Shown here: positions 41,862 through 53,084 of the stretch, piece by piece | How positions within the stretch are numbered: the first letter of the stretch is position 1 | Layout of the letters: the number at the start of each line of letters is the position of its first letter | DNA from: Paguma larvata | Lineage: Eukaryota; Chordata; Mammalia; Carnivora; Viverridae | NCBI GenBank assembly: GCA_030068075.1 | Contig: CM057841.1 | Coordinates: 7,449,565 to 7,513,564 of the forward strand | Direction: 5' to 3' | DNA: 64,000 bases | Position numbers and translations under genes: made by a program | The notes under the pieces: generated by a model | Told to the model about the DNA's origin: nothing | Database searches by the model: none | Seen by the model: the letters and a program-made list of their open reading frames with translations, nothing else

Positions 41862-42050
41862 AGGACCCAGGAATCCGGGCCCCCGGCCCCCTCCTCCCCA
41901 AGGAACCCAGGAATCAGTCCCTTGGCCCCTTTCTCAGCAGTGACCCAGGAGTTCAGGCCCCTAGCCCCTTCCCCCTCAAAGGGCCCTGGAACCCAGGCTC
42001 CCGGCCCCCTCCTCCTCAGACCCGGGAGTCCAGCCAGGCCTGCCTCCCTG
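41862..42050. repeat. Minisatellite fragment of the 36-bp family, C-rich orientation
   Basis: About five diverged units (ggacccaggaatccgggccc, cccggccccctcctcc) immediately upstream of the miR-99b hairpin. Confidence 0.75.
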
Positions 42051-42679
42051 GGGAAGGCACAGCCTGGCTTCCCGGATGTGGAGTCAGAGGGAGCCTCACC
42101 TGTTTTGGAGTTGGGCCCCTTGGACCAGCAGCTCCCTACCTACCTGTCAGATTCTGGAATCCAGGACTAGGGCGGAGGCGGGGATATGAAACCTTCCAAC
42201 ATCTCTGGATATTTTTCCCCTCTCTCATGTCTTCTTTTGGTCTCCCATCATTTCTAACCATGACAGCTATGATCCCTGAGCCCTAACACTGCCCCAGGCC
42301 TAGCAAGGTGCTGTCAGCTCCCCACACTGGGCAGGTGAGAAGGCCGCCCCACGGAGGCGGAGAGGCTTGGCCAGAGCAAGTGGGAGGGGCCGGGCCTGGT
42401 AGGCTGCGATGGCACCCAGCCTCCCCACCCCAGGGCTAGCAGTCTGTGCACTGCGGCTGGCAGGTCGTCCCTCCGTCCCTCTGTCCAGTGCTGTCTGTCC
42501 CATGCTCTGTCTCCACCTTTCTGGCTGTCTCCTGCGGTCTGTTTCTGCTGCACCTGGTGTCCGTGTCAGCTCCCGGCTGCCCTGGTCTCCACCTCCTTCT
42601 GCGTCTGTTTCTTCCGCCTCTGCATTGCTCACTCCCCAGCTCTCGGCCTGCTCTCGGCCTCTCTCAGTCTGTGTCTTCC
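42051..42679. other. Non-genic GC-rich sequence upstream of the microRNA cluster
   Basis: No exon is recognised. Presumably within or just 5' of the primary microRNA transcript. Confidence 0.4.
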
Positions 42680-42962
42680 CTCCTTGGTGCCGGCGCTCTC
42701 CCTCGCAGATGGCCTCTCCCTCTTTTCTCCTTCCTTATTCTTTTTCTTTCCCTTCTGTCTTTCTTCCTCCCTTGTCCTCCTCGCTCCCTCTCTTTGTCTC
42801 TCATGCTCTCAGTCTCTTTCTTCCTTAATGTCTCTGTCTCTGGCCCTCTCCCCTTTTCTCTCCATCTCTCATCTCTGTCTCCCTCTGTCTCTTTCCTCCC
42901 TTCCCTCCCACCCCCCTTCTTTCTCCCTCCCTTCTCCTTCGCCCCCTCTCTTCCTCTCTCTG

Positions 42963-42997
<35 letters not shown>

Positions 42998-43030
42998 TTC
43001 TCCTTCCCTCTCTCCCTCCCCCTCGCAGCT
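42680..43030. repeat. CT-rich low-complexity tract
   Basis: Degenerate CTCC/CTTT/TCTC words on + with a (CT)n run near 42968-42992. Serine/leucine-rich open frames are compositional. Confidence 0.8.
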
Positions 43031-43690
43031 CGGAGCCAGGTCTGGAGCTGGGGGTGGGGTGGGGGTGGTTCGAGAAGGGGCCCAGGGCTGGGGTAGCGAC
43101 CTGCTGAGGAGGGGGAGGAGAGGCGGGAAGGGGGCGGAGGAGGAAAGGAGGAGATGGGGGGCCAGAGTCGGGTCGGCTCTCATCCCCCTGCCCTCCTTCC
43201 CAACCTCCCAGACCCTCAGGCGGGGGCGAGAGTCAGGCCAAGGTGGGGAGGAAGGGGAAGGGAGGAGGCTGCCCCCGCCCCCCCCACACAACCTGGCCCA
43301 GAGCCCAGGCCGGGTTCCCAGCATGCCCCGGGGCTGCCTGGGGCCTGAGGAGGGGGTGAGAGGGGAGCTGAGAATCTTAAAGATTTGCAGGACCCGAGCA
43401 TCTCCCCACACCCCCCCAAAATTTCTCCTTGGGGAAACTGAGACCCAGGGAGAACCGTCAGGACTTGTTCAAGGTCACCGGACACGGCGCCGATGGAGAC
43501 ACGAACTCCCTGGGCCCATAGGCCCGATTTGGGGAAGGGGTTGGCGCTGGACTTCCCTCAGGTCTGGGTCCCCCTCCCCCTCTCTGCAGACCCTGGGGAG
43601 CCCCCAAGGGTCAGAGAGCAGACCCAAACAGTCTGGCACCATGGCAACCAGCTGGCCCCGCCCCCTTAACCCCCAGAGGGCTGGGATCCA
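43031..43690. other. GC-rich non-genic DNA with MIR fragment
   Basis: About 43425-43490 (cttggggaaactgagaccca, then gacttgttcaaggtcac) is a MIR on -. The remainder is unassigned. Confidence 0.45.
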
Positions 43691-43694
43691 GCTG

Positions 43695-43965
43695 GGGCTT
43701 AAAGAGGAGGTGGGGACGCCTGGGTTCGGGGGAGGAAGGGGCAAGGGGCCCGGACCCTGCCGTTTCGTGAAGGGTGGGGGCTGGGCTGTGGACTCCCAGA
43801 TCTGAGTGAAAAAGAGGCCCGAGGCCCAGACTCTCTCGGGTCCTGGGGTAAAAAGGGCTGGGGGTTCAGATTCTGGAATTCTGGGGGAGGGGGCTGGGTT
43901 GCGGACTCCCAGGTCTGAGGGAGGAGGGGGCTGGGGCCTGGAATCCCAGGTCCCCAAGGGAGCCT
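43695..43965. repeat. Minisatellite of the 36-bp family, G-rich orientation
   Basis: Diverged units such as ggactcccaggtctgaggga plus ggagggggctggggcc, inverted relative to the neighbouring array at 44.25 kb. Confidence 0.7.
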
Positions 43966-43969
43966 GGAT

Positions 43970-45620
43970 GCTGGGCCTCTCCGCCAGACATCCCCTGCCC
44001 CCGCCGCTGACCCTGGCCTGTCTGGCAGCCCAGACAACCTCCCCCCCCTCCTCCGCCCCCACCTCGCACGGCTCACCCTTGACCCCTCAAAGCCCCGCAG
44101 CCCCTTCCCTGCCCCTCCCCCTCCCCTCCAGCCAGACGTTAACCCTTCTGCTGCCAGAGGCACCTCCAAAGCCTACCTCTCTCCCTCCGCCTCCCCCGAG
44201 GGCTCGGGCGGGCATCTTGCCCCAGTGTCCTCCAGCCTCCGCGTCCAGCTACCCAGGCCCCATCTCTCTCCTCCTCTGGAATCCAGGAGGCGTTCCCCGC
44301 CCTCTCCTCCTCGGGACCCCGGAATCCAGGCCCCCAGCTCCCTCCTCCGGGGATTCAGGAGTCTGGGTCCCCAGCCCCCTCCTCCTCCGAGAACCCAGAA
44401 ACCCAGGCCGCCGCGGCCTCCCCCTCCTGGGACCCCGGGTCCGGGCCCCAGCGCCCTCCCCCCTCCCCGCCCCACCCCCAGCCCGCTTTCCGCAGACTCA
44501 CGGCTCCGCCGCTCCCGCGTCGGAGCGCAGGGGCTCCCCGGCCAGCCCCCCAGGCCGCGCCGAGCAGGGCCCGCCGCCGCCGCCGCCGCCCGCTCTCCAT
44601 CCTCTCCCCGCCTCCGCCGCCCGACGGCCTCTCCCCTTCCTCCCGGCGGCCCCGCCATCCTCCTTCCCTCCTCCCGACTCCCTCCGGTCCGCGTCTCCGC
44701 CCGGGACCCCGCGGGCCGGCCTCCTCCCCGGGCGCCCCCGCCCCGGCCCCTCCCCGCCGCCGGCCGGGCCCGGCCTGCCTCCCCCGGCCCCGGAGCTGGC
44801 CCGGGTCCAGGGGAAAAAATTCCATCCAGCCCCGGGGAGGAGGCGCGGGCGGGGGAGGGAGCGCGCGGGGAGGCCGGCCGGGAGCGTGACGCAGGGCGGA
44901 GGGAAGGGACAAAAGGGGCCGGGGCGGCGGGGCGCCGCGCTCCACTTCTCCCTCCCTCCGCCTCCCGCGGCCGGCCCGGCTCTCCCCTCGCCGCTCTCTC
45001 CCGCGCCCTCCACCTCTGCGCCCTCGCCTCGGCGCCGCGGTCGCCGCCGCCCGCGCGGCGCATTCTCCTCCCGGTCTCTCGGTCTCTGTGTCTCTCCTCT
45101 GCCTCCTCCCGCCCCCCCACCCCGCCCCAGCGGGGTCTGCTCCCCTCCTCGCTCTCCCCCCTTCCTGCCCTCCCAGCCTCCTTTCCCTCCCTCCGCTTCG
45201 CCACCCCCCGCCCCCCGCACTGGGGCCCCAAAGGTGAATCAGACCCATAACTGCCCTTGCAGACGGAGCTCACAGTCTGATGGAGGAGACAGCCCCAGAC
45301 GCAGACAGTTCCAATCCAGGGCGACCGGGGTATGACAGAGCCAGAGGCCAGCGGCTGTGGGAGCCCGGGGGCGGAAGGAACCCTTTCAGCTGGAGACAGC
45401 CGCAGGGACCCCCCCCCACTCCCCGAGAACCGGGAGAAGTTAGATCTGGATGGCCGGGAGGGGGGCTGGCCGCAGCGAGGGCGTTCCAGGCTGAGGCTCG
45501 GAGGCGGGGACCCGGGGGCGATTCCGGGAGGACCGCAGAGCAGTCAAGTCCGCCTGGAGCCTTAGAGGACAGGAGCCGAGGAGCTGCGAAGATGCGGCGG
45601 AGGCGGTGGGCGGGGCCAGG
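43970..45620 (-). promoter_or_regulatory. Large CpG island, candidate promoter of the microRNA/SPACA6 unit
   Basis: Very GC- and CpG-rich DNA, densest at about 44500-45080. It is placed 2-4 kb upstream (in the - direction) of miR-99b. No other gene is seen near it, so it is the natural promoter for the primary transcript on -. Direction is inferred from position only. The long proline/arginine-rich open frames here reflect GC composition. Confidence 0.5.
44240..44460. repeat. Minisatellite fragment of the 36-bp family, C-rich, inside the CpG island
   Basis: Units such as gggaccccggaatccaggcc plus cccagctccctcctcc, about six and diverged. Confidence 0.65.
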
Positions 45621-46415
45621 CTCGAGAGCGTTTTGAAGGCCGGGCTGGGAACTTTCTCCTGGGGGTGACCGGGAGCCGTCAGAGGTTGTGGTCAGATCTG
45701 GGCGTCAGAGAGACCCCTCTGGGGCCCTGTGGGGGGATGGGTGGAGGGGGAGGATGCCCGAGCCGGGGCTGGGACCCTGCGGACAGAAAGGAGAGGGTGG
45801 GGCAGAGAATGTGTGGAGGCAGGGGGGACTGGGCACTGGCCGACTGTGGGGGTGATGGGGAGGGAAGAGGTGAAGATACAGCCACCGGGAGTCTGGCCCA
45901 GGAACTGGGGGGGACAGAAGTTATTCCCAACTGGGAACCAGTAGCAAGAGGGGACAGGAGAGGATAGGTGCTATGCGCAGCTTGGAACTTTGTGGACGTT
46001 GGGGTCAGGGGACGTTTGGGGAACGTATTCAGGCAGCGGTGGGTATATGACTCTCGGGATCCAGCAGTGAAAAATGCGTTTCCCTTCCGCCCTGCTCCCC
46101 AGACACCTAGTGCTTGCTGGGGACAGCTTATGCTTGCCGATTTCTTGTGCATCTTTTCAGCCGAATTCTATGTCTATGCACATATATTATGCCACCCCTT
46201 TCTCTTTTTTTTGTCCCCAGCTGGGATCACATAGTCCTACACTTTACTTTTGTAACACTATTGAAGATCCTTCTATATCCATGCTTTAGAGCTGACTCCT
46301 CCGTTTTAGGGGCTATATCGTATTCCATTGCATAAATCGTTATCCATACTTATTCGGTCAGTTGGAAGATTTGTTTTCTTGCATACAGAAACTAGTGCTT
46401 ATGCATATGCAAATT
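45621..46415. other. Non-genic; LINE-like relic near 46150-46400
   Basis: After the island, text such as ggggctatatcgtattccat resembles a decayed LINE on -. No gene recognised. Confidence 0.35.
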
Positions 46416-46419
46416 ACTT

Positions 46420-47033
46420 CTTTAAAAAATGTTTATTTTGAGAGAGAGAGCGCGCACGGGAACTGGAGAGGAGCAGAGAGAGAGAGAGAGAGAGAGAGAG
46501 AATCCTAAGCAGGCTCCACACCATTAGCGCAGAGCCCAACTAGGTGCCAAACTCAGGAACCCTGAGCTCATGACCCAAACCAAAATCAAGGGTTGGGCGA
46601 CTAACGGACCGAGCCACCCAGAGGCTCCATTTATTTATTTATTTATTTACTGATTTCTTCCAATGCTCTCAAACCTCTGAACTCAGATATTTGATACTGA
46701 CTTCAAAGTCGTTTAAATTTTGTTTTCAATTACTACTCATAGGAATAATAGTAATGACAACACATACCTTTTGTCGAATATCTAGTTTGGAGTGAGCCTT
46801 GGGCTGGGTAATTATTATACATTAGATCATCCAATCATCACAACAATCTTACTATTTTTTTTTAAGTTGATTTTGAGAGCCAGCATGGGGGAGGGGAGGG
46901 GCAGAGAGAGGGAGAGAGAAAATCCCAAGCAGGCTCCAGGCTGTCAGAGCCTGACACGGGGATCCATCTCATCGTGACCTAAGCTGAGACCAAGAGTTGG
47001 ACACTCAACCAGCTGAGCCATCCAGGCGCCCCT
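46420..47033 (-). repeat. Two CanSINEs
   Basis: Copies at about 46420-46628 (ends gccacccagaggctcc) and 46855-47033 (ends catccaggcgcccc). The second is bracketed by cagtcttactatt / caatcttactatt. Unique A/T-rich DNA lies between them. Confidence 0.8.
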
Positions 47034-47749
47034 CACAGCAGTCTTACTATTGGAATTGTTTTCTCTCTGTGTAAGGATGAGAGAACTGAGGTTCTGAATA
47101 GTGAGTTAGCCAAACTGCAAAGTGAATGGTGATGGCAGAACTTGAACCCAGGCCTGTGTGACTCCACATTCCACGCCTTTCCTTTGGAGGTGAGCTGCCT
47201 CTGCAAAAACACGCAGCTTGTTGGGGATTCGTGTTTGGCTCGTGTCACGCGCACACGAATTCACATAGGATAAAAAGGACATTTTGCCGCGCCCTGTACG
47301 TTGATTTGGTGTCCAGAATTCCTGTCACTCGACATTTACCCCAGAGGCCCTCTGTTCAGGACGGGACAGTAACTGCACCACCCTGCCGCCTCCTTTTCCT
47401 GGCTCTGATCCTGTCATGTTGTGATTCTCGGTGTCTGGGTCTGGCTCTGGGAACTCACTGAGGGCGCCATCTAGGTCTGAGTCATCTCTGTGTCCTCACT
47501 ATCACCCAGTATAGGGTGTGGCTCAGAGCAGGGGCCCAGGAAAAGGTTTGCTAATGAATAGAGGGATAGATGAATAACAAATGGCCTTATGGATTGGGCT
47601 GGGACTTGCTTAAATCTCTGGGATAAAAGGACATAATTCCCGTTAGTTTCTAAAACATAAGGCCTACATTCCCATTGGTTAGTGAGTCACAGAAACAACT
47701 GTTTCCATCATTCTCTGATATACAGAGTTCAGGACTCCCTTGGCACCTA
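47034..47749. other. Non-genic; MIR on - at about 47070-47175
   Basis: gagagaactgaggttctgaa and gcagaacttgaacccaggcc identify a MIR. The rest is unassigned unique DNA. Confidence 0.5.
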
Positions 47750-48300
47750 AGACTCAGCTGATGAAATTCCCACCAATCCCTGAGCCTCATAACCCACCCT
47801 TCCTTCAGCCCCTGGGACTCAGGACCTACCGTTTCCATCAGCCCCTGAGACTCTGGACCCACCCTTCCCATCAGCCCCTGGGACTCAGGACCCGCCCTTC
47901 CCATCAGCCCCTGGGACTCAGGACCCGCCCTTCTTGTCAGCCCCTGGGACTCAGGACCCGCCCTTCCCATCAGCCCCCAAACTAGGGACCTACTGTTCCC
48001 ATCACCCCCTGAGACTAGGGACCTACCATTCCCATCACCCCCTGAGACTCTGGGCCCACTATTTCCATCACCCCCTGAGACTCTGGACCCACCATTCCCA
48101 TCAGCCCCTGGGACTCAGGACCCACTATTTCCATCACCTCCTGAGACTCTGGGCCCGCCATTTCCATCACCCCCTGAGACTCTGGACCCACCATTCACAT
48201 CAGCCCCTGGGACTTAGGACCCACCCTTCCCATCAGCCCCTGAGACTCTGGATCTACCTTTCCCATCAATCCTGGAGGCACCAGGGCCATCATTCTCATC
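47750..48300. repeat. 33-bp minisatellite, about 16 units
   Basis: Unit on + close to CCCATCAGCCCCTGGGACTC plus AGGACCCGCCCTT, period 33 (ggactcagga at 47881 and 47914). Two alternating unit types differ at tggactca/tgagactc. Because 33 is a multiple of three, open frames run through on both strands with 11-residue repeats. No start context or domain supports a gene. Confidence 0.9.
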
Positions 48301-48850
48301 AGACAATGGCACACAGTACTTTTCAGTCCCTGATACCCAATATCCATAATTCCTATACCCCTAAGATACAGGACCACCATTCCCATCAACTCCTGAGGTA
48401 CAAGTTTTGCCATCATTATCGTCCCGTGGAACAGTGTGCCAGTGGAAGCTAGAACCATCCCACCCATCACATATCCATCCCCGTGTTCCCAGAGCAGGAA
48501 CTGTTAGCCAGGAAGATACCTGCCTTGGACGAGGTCTGAGTCCAGAACTCACTGATTAATACAGTAGAAAAGACGGCACCAGGTTGTGAAGAACATCAAA
48601 GTAGCAGAGGGATCAAACCCAAACCCGAGATAATCCTACAGTACTGCCAGAAAATCCTTCCATGTGGGAGTTAAACTCCAAACTCAAGGTAATTCTATAG
48701 CACCCCTTAATCCCCACAGGTGTGATAATCCTCAGACTGGCAGAGCAACCAAAAGACCAGATGATCCAGATGGGACACATGGTCCCATTGCGCCATTAAA
48801 TTATCCCAGATGGGCACTTGCCCCTCATAGGACTTGGGGACAGGGACACC

Positions 48851-48856
<6 letters not shown>
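48301..48856. other. Non-genic unique sequence
   Basis: No repeat or exon recognised. The first 150 bases carry fading remnants of the 33-bp motif. Confidence 0.4.

Positions 48857-48901
<45 letters not shown>
48857..48901. repeat. (GT)n microsatellite, about 20 units
   Basis: Uninterrupted tgtgtg run followed by gggtgc; likely polymorphic. Confidence 0.95.
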
Positions 48902-48903
<2 letters not shown>

Positions 48904-49369
48904 CAGAGAAGTCAAAGCTTTGTCCCTTCACCAACCCTTTCCTGGACAGAGGGTAGGAAAAATGGGTGTGGTTTTGGGGGACAGTTTCTTCACAGCCTAT
49001 TTCTTCCCCTAGGGCCATGCCTTCTGTTCATCTGAATAGTGAAGGACCTCCAGCAACTCTGTTCTTTGCATCTCTGCAAAAGGTAGGAAGGGTGGTTCTG
49101 AGGTTCAAGAAGACTGGAGTGGATGGGGAGTTTTTTCCAAGCCCCTCAGCTGCCATCTGCTTCCCCTTCCTCTGGTGATAGAGCCTCTTTCCATGTGACT
49201 CTACTAAGAATGTTCTAGCACGAATGCAACTTCCATCACACAAAACATGGAGTCTGGGCATTTGACCCAACACTGGCCAATCAGAACATTCATTCATTCG
49301 TGTCCCCCCTCCCCACCCTGAAACAGAACTGATTAGAATCCAAGATTTTACTTTTTCATCTTAAAAAAT
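48902..49369. other. Non-genic unique sequence
   Basis: No feature recognised. Confidence 0.4.
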
Positions 49370-49482
49370 TTTTTTAGAGGATTTTGTTTTTAAGTAATCC
49401 CTAAACCCACCATGGGGCTCGAACTCCTAACCCTGAGATAAAGAGTTGCACGTTCCACTGACCGAGCCCGCCAGGCAGCTCT
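49370..49482 (-). repeat. Short-subtype CanSINE, diverged
   Basis: A - copy (ttttaagtaatccctaaacc, then cgagcccgccaggcagc), with no CT-rich middle. Confidence 0.7.
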
Positions 49483-49604
49483 TTAGTTTTTTATCTTGAC
49501 ACCTCATTTTATTATTTATTTATTATCTATTTAGTCTTCTAAAATAACAAGCATTTGTACACACATGTAGTGTTTTCGTTTTCCAAGAACAGAATTATAT
49601 CGTA

Positions 49605-49830
49605 TATAGCGAAGTGTTTAAGAGCACAGATTGTGAAACCAGGCCGCCCGGGCTTGAATCCTGGCTCAGCCATTTTCCTAGCGCTGTCTCTTTATGCCTT
49701 ACTTTTGTCATCAGTGAAATGGGTATGATAATTAATAGTACCTACATCACAGGATCGAGATATGAGGATTACAAGAGTTAATATACGGAAAGTGCTTCAA
49801 ACAGTGTCTGGCACATAGTAAGCCACCTAC
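49605..49830 (+). repeat. MIR, nearly full length
   Basis: Reads agagcacagattgtgaaacc, gggcttgaatcctggctcag, gtgaaatgggtatgataat and gtctggcacatagtaag, a clear + MIR. Confidence 0.85.
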
Positions 49831-50029
49831 AAGGAGTATCTGTTGTTATTATTCCTACAAAAAAATAGAACACTAGCTCTGTAGTCTAATTTCCACATAC
49901 ACATGCATAGCATTTTCTGGAAGCAGGACAATTTTATACTTACGGAAATATTTTTACTACATTCTTCCTCCTCCCCCTCCTCTTTCTTTTTCCTTTGCTT
50001 GCCTTTTCTTTCTTTCTTTTTTTTAAGGT

Positions 50030-50241
50030 CTTCATTATTTTTTTTAATATGTATTTATTTTTGAGAAAGAGAGAGCAAGTGAGCATGAGCAGGGGAGGGG
50101 CAGAGGGAGAGAGGGAGGCAGAGGATCCAAAGCAGGCTCTGCAGCTCAGCGCAGAGCCCGATTTGGGGCTCGAATTCATGAACTGAGCATGACCTGAGCC
50201 CAAGTCAGACGCTTAACCCGCCGAGCCACCCAGGTGCTCCT
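50030..50241 (-). repeat. CanSINE
   Basis: A - copy from tttttttaatatgtatttat to gccacccaggtgctcc, flanked by cttgccttttctttc / cttgccttgtctttg (about 15 bp, diverged). Confidence 0.85.
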
Positions 50242-50319
50242 TGCTTGCCTTGTCTTTGACTCCTCCCTTCCCGTCCACTCCCCAGGTACCTCTTTGCCCT
50301 GAATCACATATGGTATCTG

Positions 50320-50985
50320 TCGTGGGTAGAATTATGTGCCGCTTACCCCCCCCCCACCTCCTGTGTTGAATTCCTAATCCTCAGTACCTGTGAATGTGAC
50401 CTGATTTGGGGGTCTTTGTAGATGTAATCAAATTAAAATGAGGTCATACCAGCCGTAGAGTGAGCCTTAAATCCAGTGACTAGTATCTTTTTTTTTTTTT
50501 TAATGTTTATTTTTGAGAAAGAGAGAGAGACACACACAGAATGCAAGCAGGGGAGGGGCAGAGGGAGAGAGAGACACAGAATCCGAAGCAGGCTCCAGGC
50601 TCTGAGCTGTCAGCACGGAGCCCGACGCTGGGCTTGAACTTGTGAACCTCGAGATCATGACCTGAGCCGAAGTCAGACGCTGAACCGACCGAGCCGCCCA
50701 GGCGCCCCCATTGACTGGTATCTTCATAAGGAGAGAAAGATTGGAAGGCACGAAGGAGACACAGAGGGAAGAAGGCCATACGATGGTGGAGGCAGACATC
50801 AGGATGATAATACATCTGCGAACCGAGGAGTGCCAAGGCTTTTCTGGCGACCCCCAGGAGCTGGAAGAGGCCAGGCTGGAGCCTTCAGAGGGAGCCAACA
50901 GCCCGTCTCCATCTCCTGCCCTCCACGACCGTGAGGGAATAAACTTCTGTTGTTTTAAGCCACCCAGCCAGTGGTAATTTGTGAC
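50320..50985 (+). repeat. Interspersed repeat split by a CanSINE (50490-50709, -)
   Basis: The outer element (gaattcctaatcctcagtac, gtagatgtaatcaaattaaa; right part gaataaacttctgttgtttt, aagccacccagccagtgg) is related to that at 35490-35890. The SINE is bracketed by gactagtatctt / gactggtatctt. Confidence 0.65.
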
Positions 50986-51399
50986 GGAAGTTCTAGGAAA
51001 GCAACCCACATCCATGTTGATCTGTCTTTCCATACTTGACTGGGTGCTTAAGTTAACACATACGCATGCCCCCACACGTGCAGACACACAAATACAGACG
51101 TATTTGGTTTGCGTTAAAGTTCCGCTCAGCCTCTGCGTGTGTTCAAATTTTCTATTTGACTTCAGCTTTCCTTCCGTTTCCTTCAGTTTCCTTCAGTTTC
51201 CTTCTTTTGAAGGTTGAAACACTGCATGCCAGATTGAAGGTTATTCCTGGCATCCTTGAACTCGTGCGGCTCCAAATGAGTATGGGATCAGTTGGGTTAC
51301 CATCACGCCTACCCCGCGTAATAGCATCGGGGATATTGAACAAGCCAGGTGGTTCCTGTCTAATTTAAGATCATAATAGCCACTTTTATTATTATTTTA

Positions 51400-51619
51400 A
51401 ACGTTCATTGACTTATTTTTTGGGAGACAGAGAGTGCACATGCACACAGGGACACGAACGGGGCAGGGGCAGAGAGAGAGGGAGACAGAGAATCCCAAGC
51501 AGGCTCCAGGCTGTCAGCGCAGCGTCTGATGCAGGGCTCGAACTCACGAACTCTGAGATCATGCCTTGAGCCGAAATCAAGAGTCAGATGCTCAACCAAC
51601 TGAGCCACCCAGGCGCCCC
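51400..51619 (-). repeat. CanSINE with 18-bp perfect target duplication
   Basis: A - copy flanked by agatcataatagccactt on each side (left 51369-51386, right 51622-51639). The intact duplication suggests a recent insertion. Confidence 0.9.
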
Positions 51620-51639
51620 TCAGATCATAATAGCCACTT

Positions 51640-52541
51640 GTAAAGTTGAGCATCGCGGTGTAAGGTGGAGTGATAATCTTGTGTGTGCATTCAAAGTCAA
51701 AATTTTATCTGTCAGTTGACGTGTGTGTGTGTATGTGCGCGCGCGTGAGTAATTACATAATTACAGGAGTAAGACGCTGAAATAATTAATGAGGACTGTG
51801 AAAGCCTGTAGGCTGTAGGTTGGGTTTTCAGGAAGAGGACTCTGAAAAAGAAATTAGGGTGTAGGATATTAACTGGGGAGCGCTGTCAGGTTCCACAGTG
51901 TAAAGGGGGGCAGGGAGAAGAAGAAAGCGAAGTGCGACACCTCATCCGGTCCCCCAGGCAGCTAGAGCTGAATGCCCCCAGGCATGTGTCTCGAATTGGG
52001 GCGAGAGGACCAGGTCTTTCTATGACACATCCACCTGGCATTGGATGTGGGCTGCCCCCAGGGAGGGGCCGTGACCAAGGGCAAGGGAGTGGGCAATGCC
52101 CTCCTTCCTCTGAGGGCAATCTCTAGGACGGGCACTCAGCTTCAAGACCTCAACACCCTCCGCAGTGTCTTGGGAGGGGAAATATGTCCGTTACACCACG
52201 CCTTTTCCATGCCCAAAGCAAATGCTGAGAACCTCCGTGTAATTCTACGAATCAGGAAATATAGTGAGTGTCGGTGTGGATATTAAAAGTGCTTCATTTA
52301 GATACCATTAAGAAGACAATTTTCTCCTCTCGGCATGGACAAATGCCTGTAAAAATGCGAATAATAACATGAGGCAAAAACAGCAAAGATCGGATCAAAT
52401 AGAAATTCAGAGATCGTTTCTATGGCGGGCAGCTTTCTTTGTAGGATTGTTTTGTATCCTGTTCATGCTATTAAAAATAGTCTTTAATAACTGTATTTGA
52501 TTTTTTAGTTATTGAATTGTATTTTAAAAAGTATTACTTCA
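51640..52541. other. Non-genic unique sequence
   Basis: Short TG/GC alternation at 51720-51747. No gene or named repeat recognised. Confidence 0.4.
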
Positions 52542-52830
52542 GGGGTGCCTGAGTGGCTCAGTCGATTAAGTGTCCAACTCTTGATTTCTGCTCAGGTCAC
52601 GATCTCACAGTTTGTGGGATCAAGCCCCGCATTGGGCTCTATGCTGGCAGCGCAGAGCCTGCTTGGAATTCTCTCTCTATCTCTCGCTAAAATAAATAAA
52701 CATTAAAAAAACTATAATGAAATAAAAAGTTAAAAATAAAGAAATAATAAAAAGTTAAAAATAAATAAATAAACATTAAAAAAACTATAATGAAATAAAA
52801 AGTTAAAAATAAAGAAATGATAAAAAGTAT
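52542..52830 (+). repeat. CanSINE with duplicated A-rich tail
   Basis: A + copy 52542-52712. Its tail plus flank (aataaataaacattaaaaaa, actataatgaaataaaaagt, and so on) occurs twice in tandem, about 52690-52756 and 52763-52829, nearly identical. Confidence 0.85.
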
Positions 52831-53080
52831 TCCTTCACATTTGTGAAGATGAATTTTAAAGGTTTGACAACTTTGCTGACTTAAACTTCTTGATGTGGAA
52901 ATAAAACCCTCTAAAATTGTGGACAACAACTTGTATGAGAAATCAGCGTTGCTCCAGGCATAATAGTGAAAGCAAAGAGCATGAGAAAATTAGGAGAGTG
53001 TTAGGAATGAGATGCCCTGAGTACATGCTGTTCTCACTAATCAAACCATTTTCAAGCCAACATATTTTATAAGATTAGTT
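52831..53080. other. Non-genic A/T-rich sequence
   Basis: No feature recognised. Confidence 0.35.
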
Positions 53081-53084
53081 TTGA

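Noticed and set aside
42409..43805. Serine/leucine-rich frames over the CT-rich tract
   Set aside because: Low-complexity composition; no signal, domain or splice pattern.
43806..45335. Proline/arginine-rich frames of 240-509 codons on both strands
   Set aside because: They fall in a CpG island where stop codons are rare. Overlapping frames on both strands and no domains argue against coding.
47650..48470. Repeat-protein-like frames with 11-residue periods on both strands
   Set aside because: They follow from a 33-bp minisatellite; both strands are open and there is no gene context.
48857..48901. Possible CRISPR-like or satellite structure
   Set aside because: A simple GT microsatellite; no array of spaced direct repeats exists in the window, and the sequence is mammalian.
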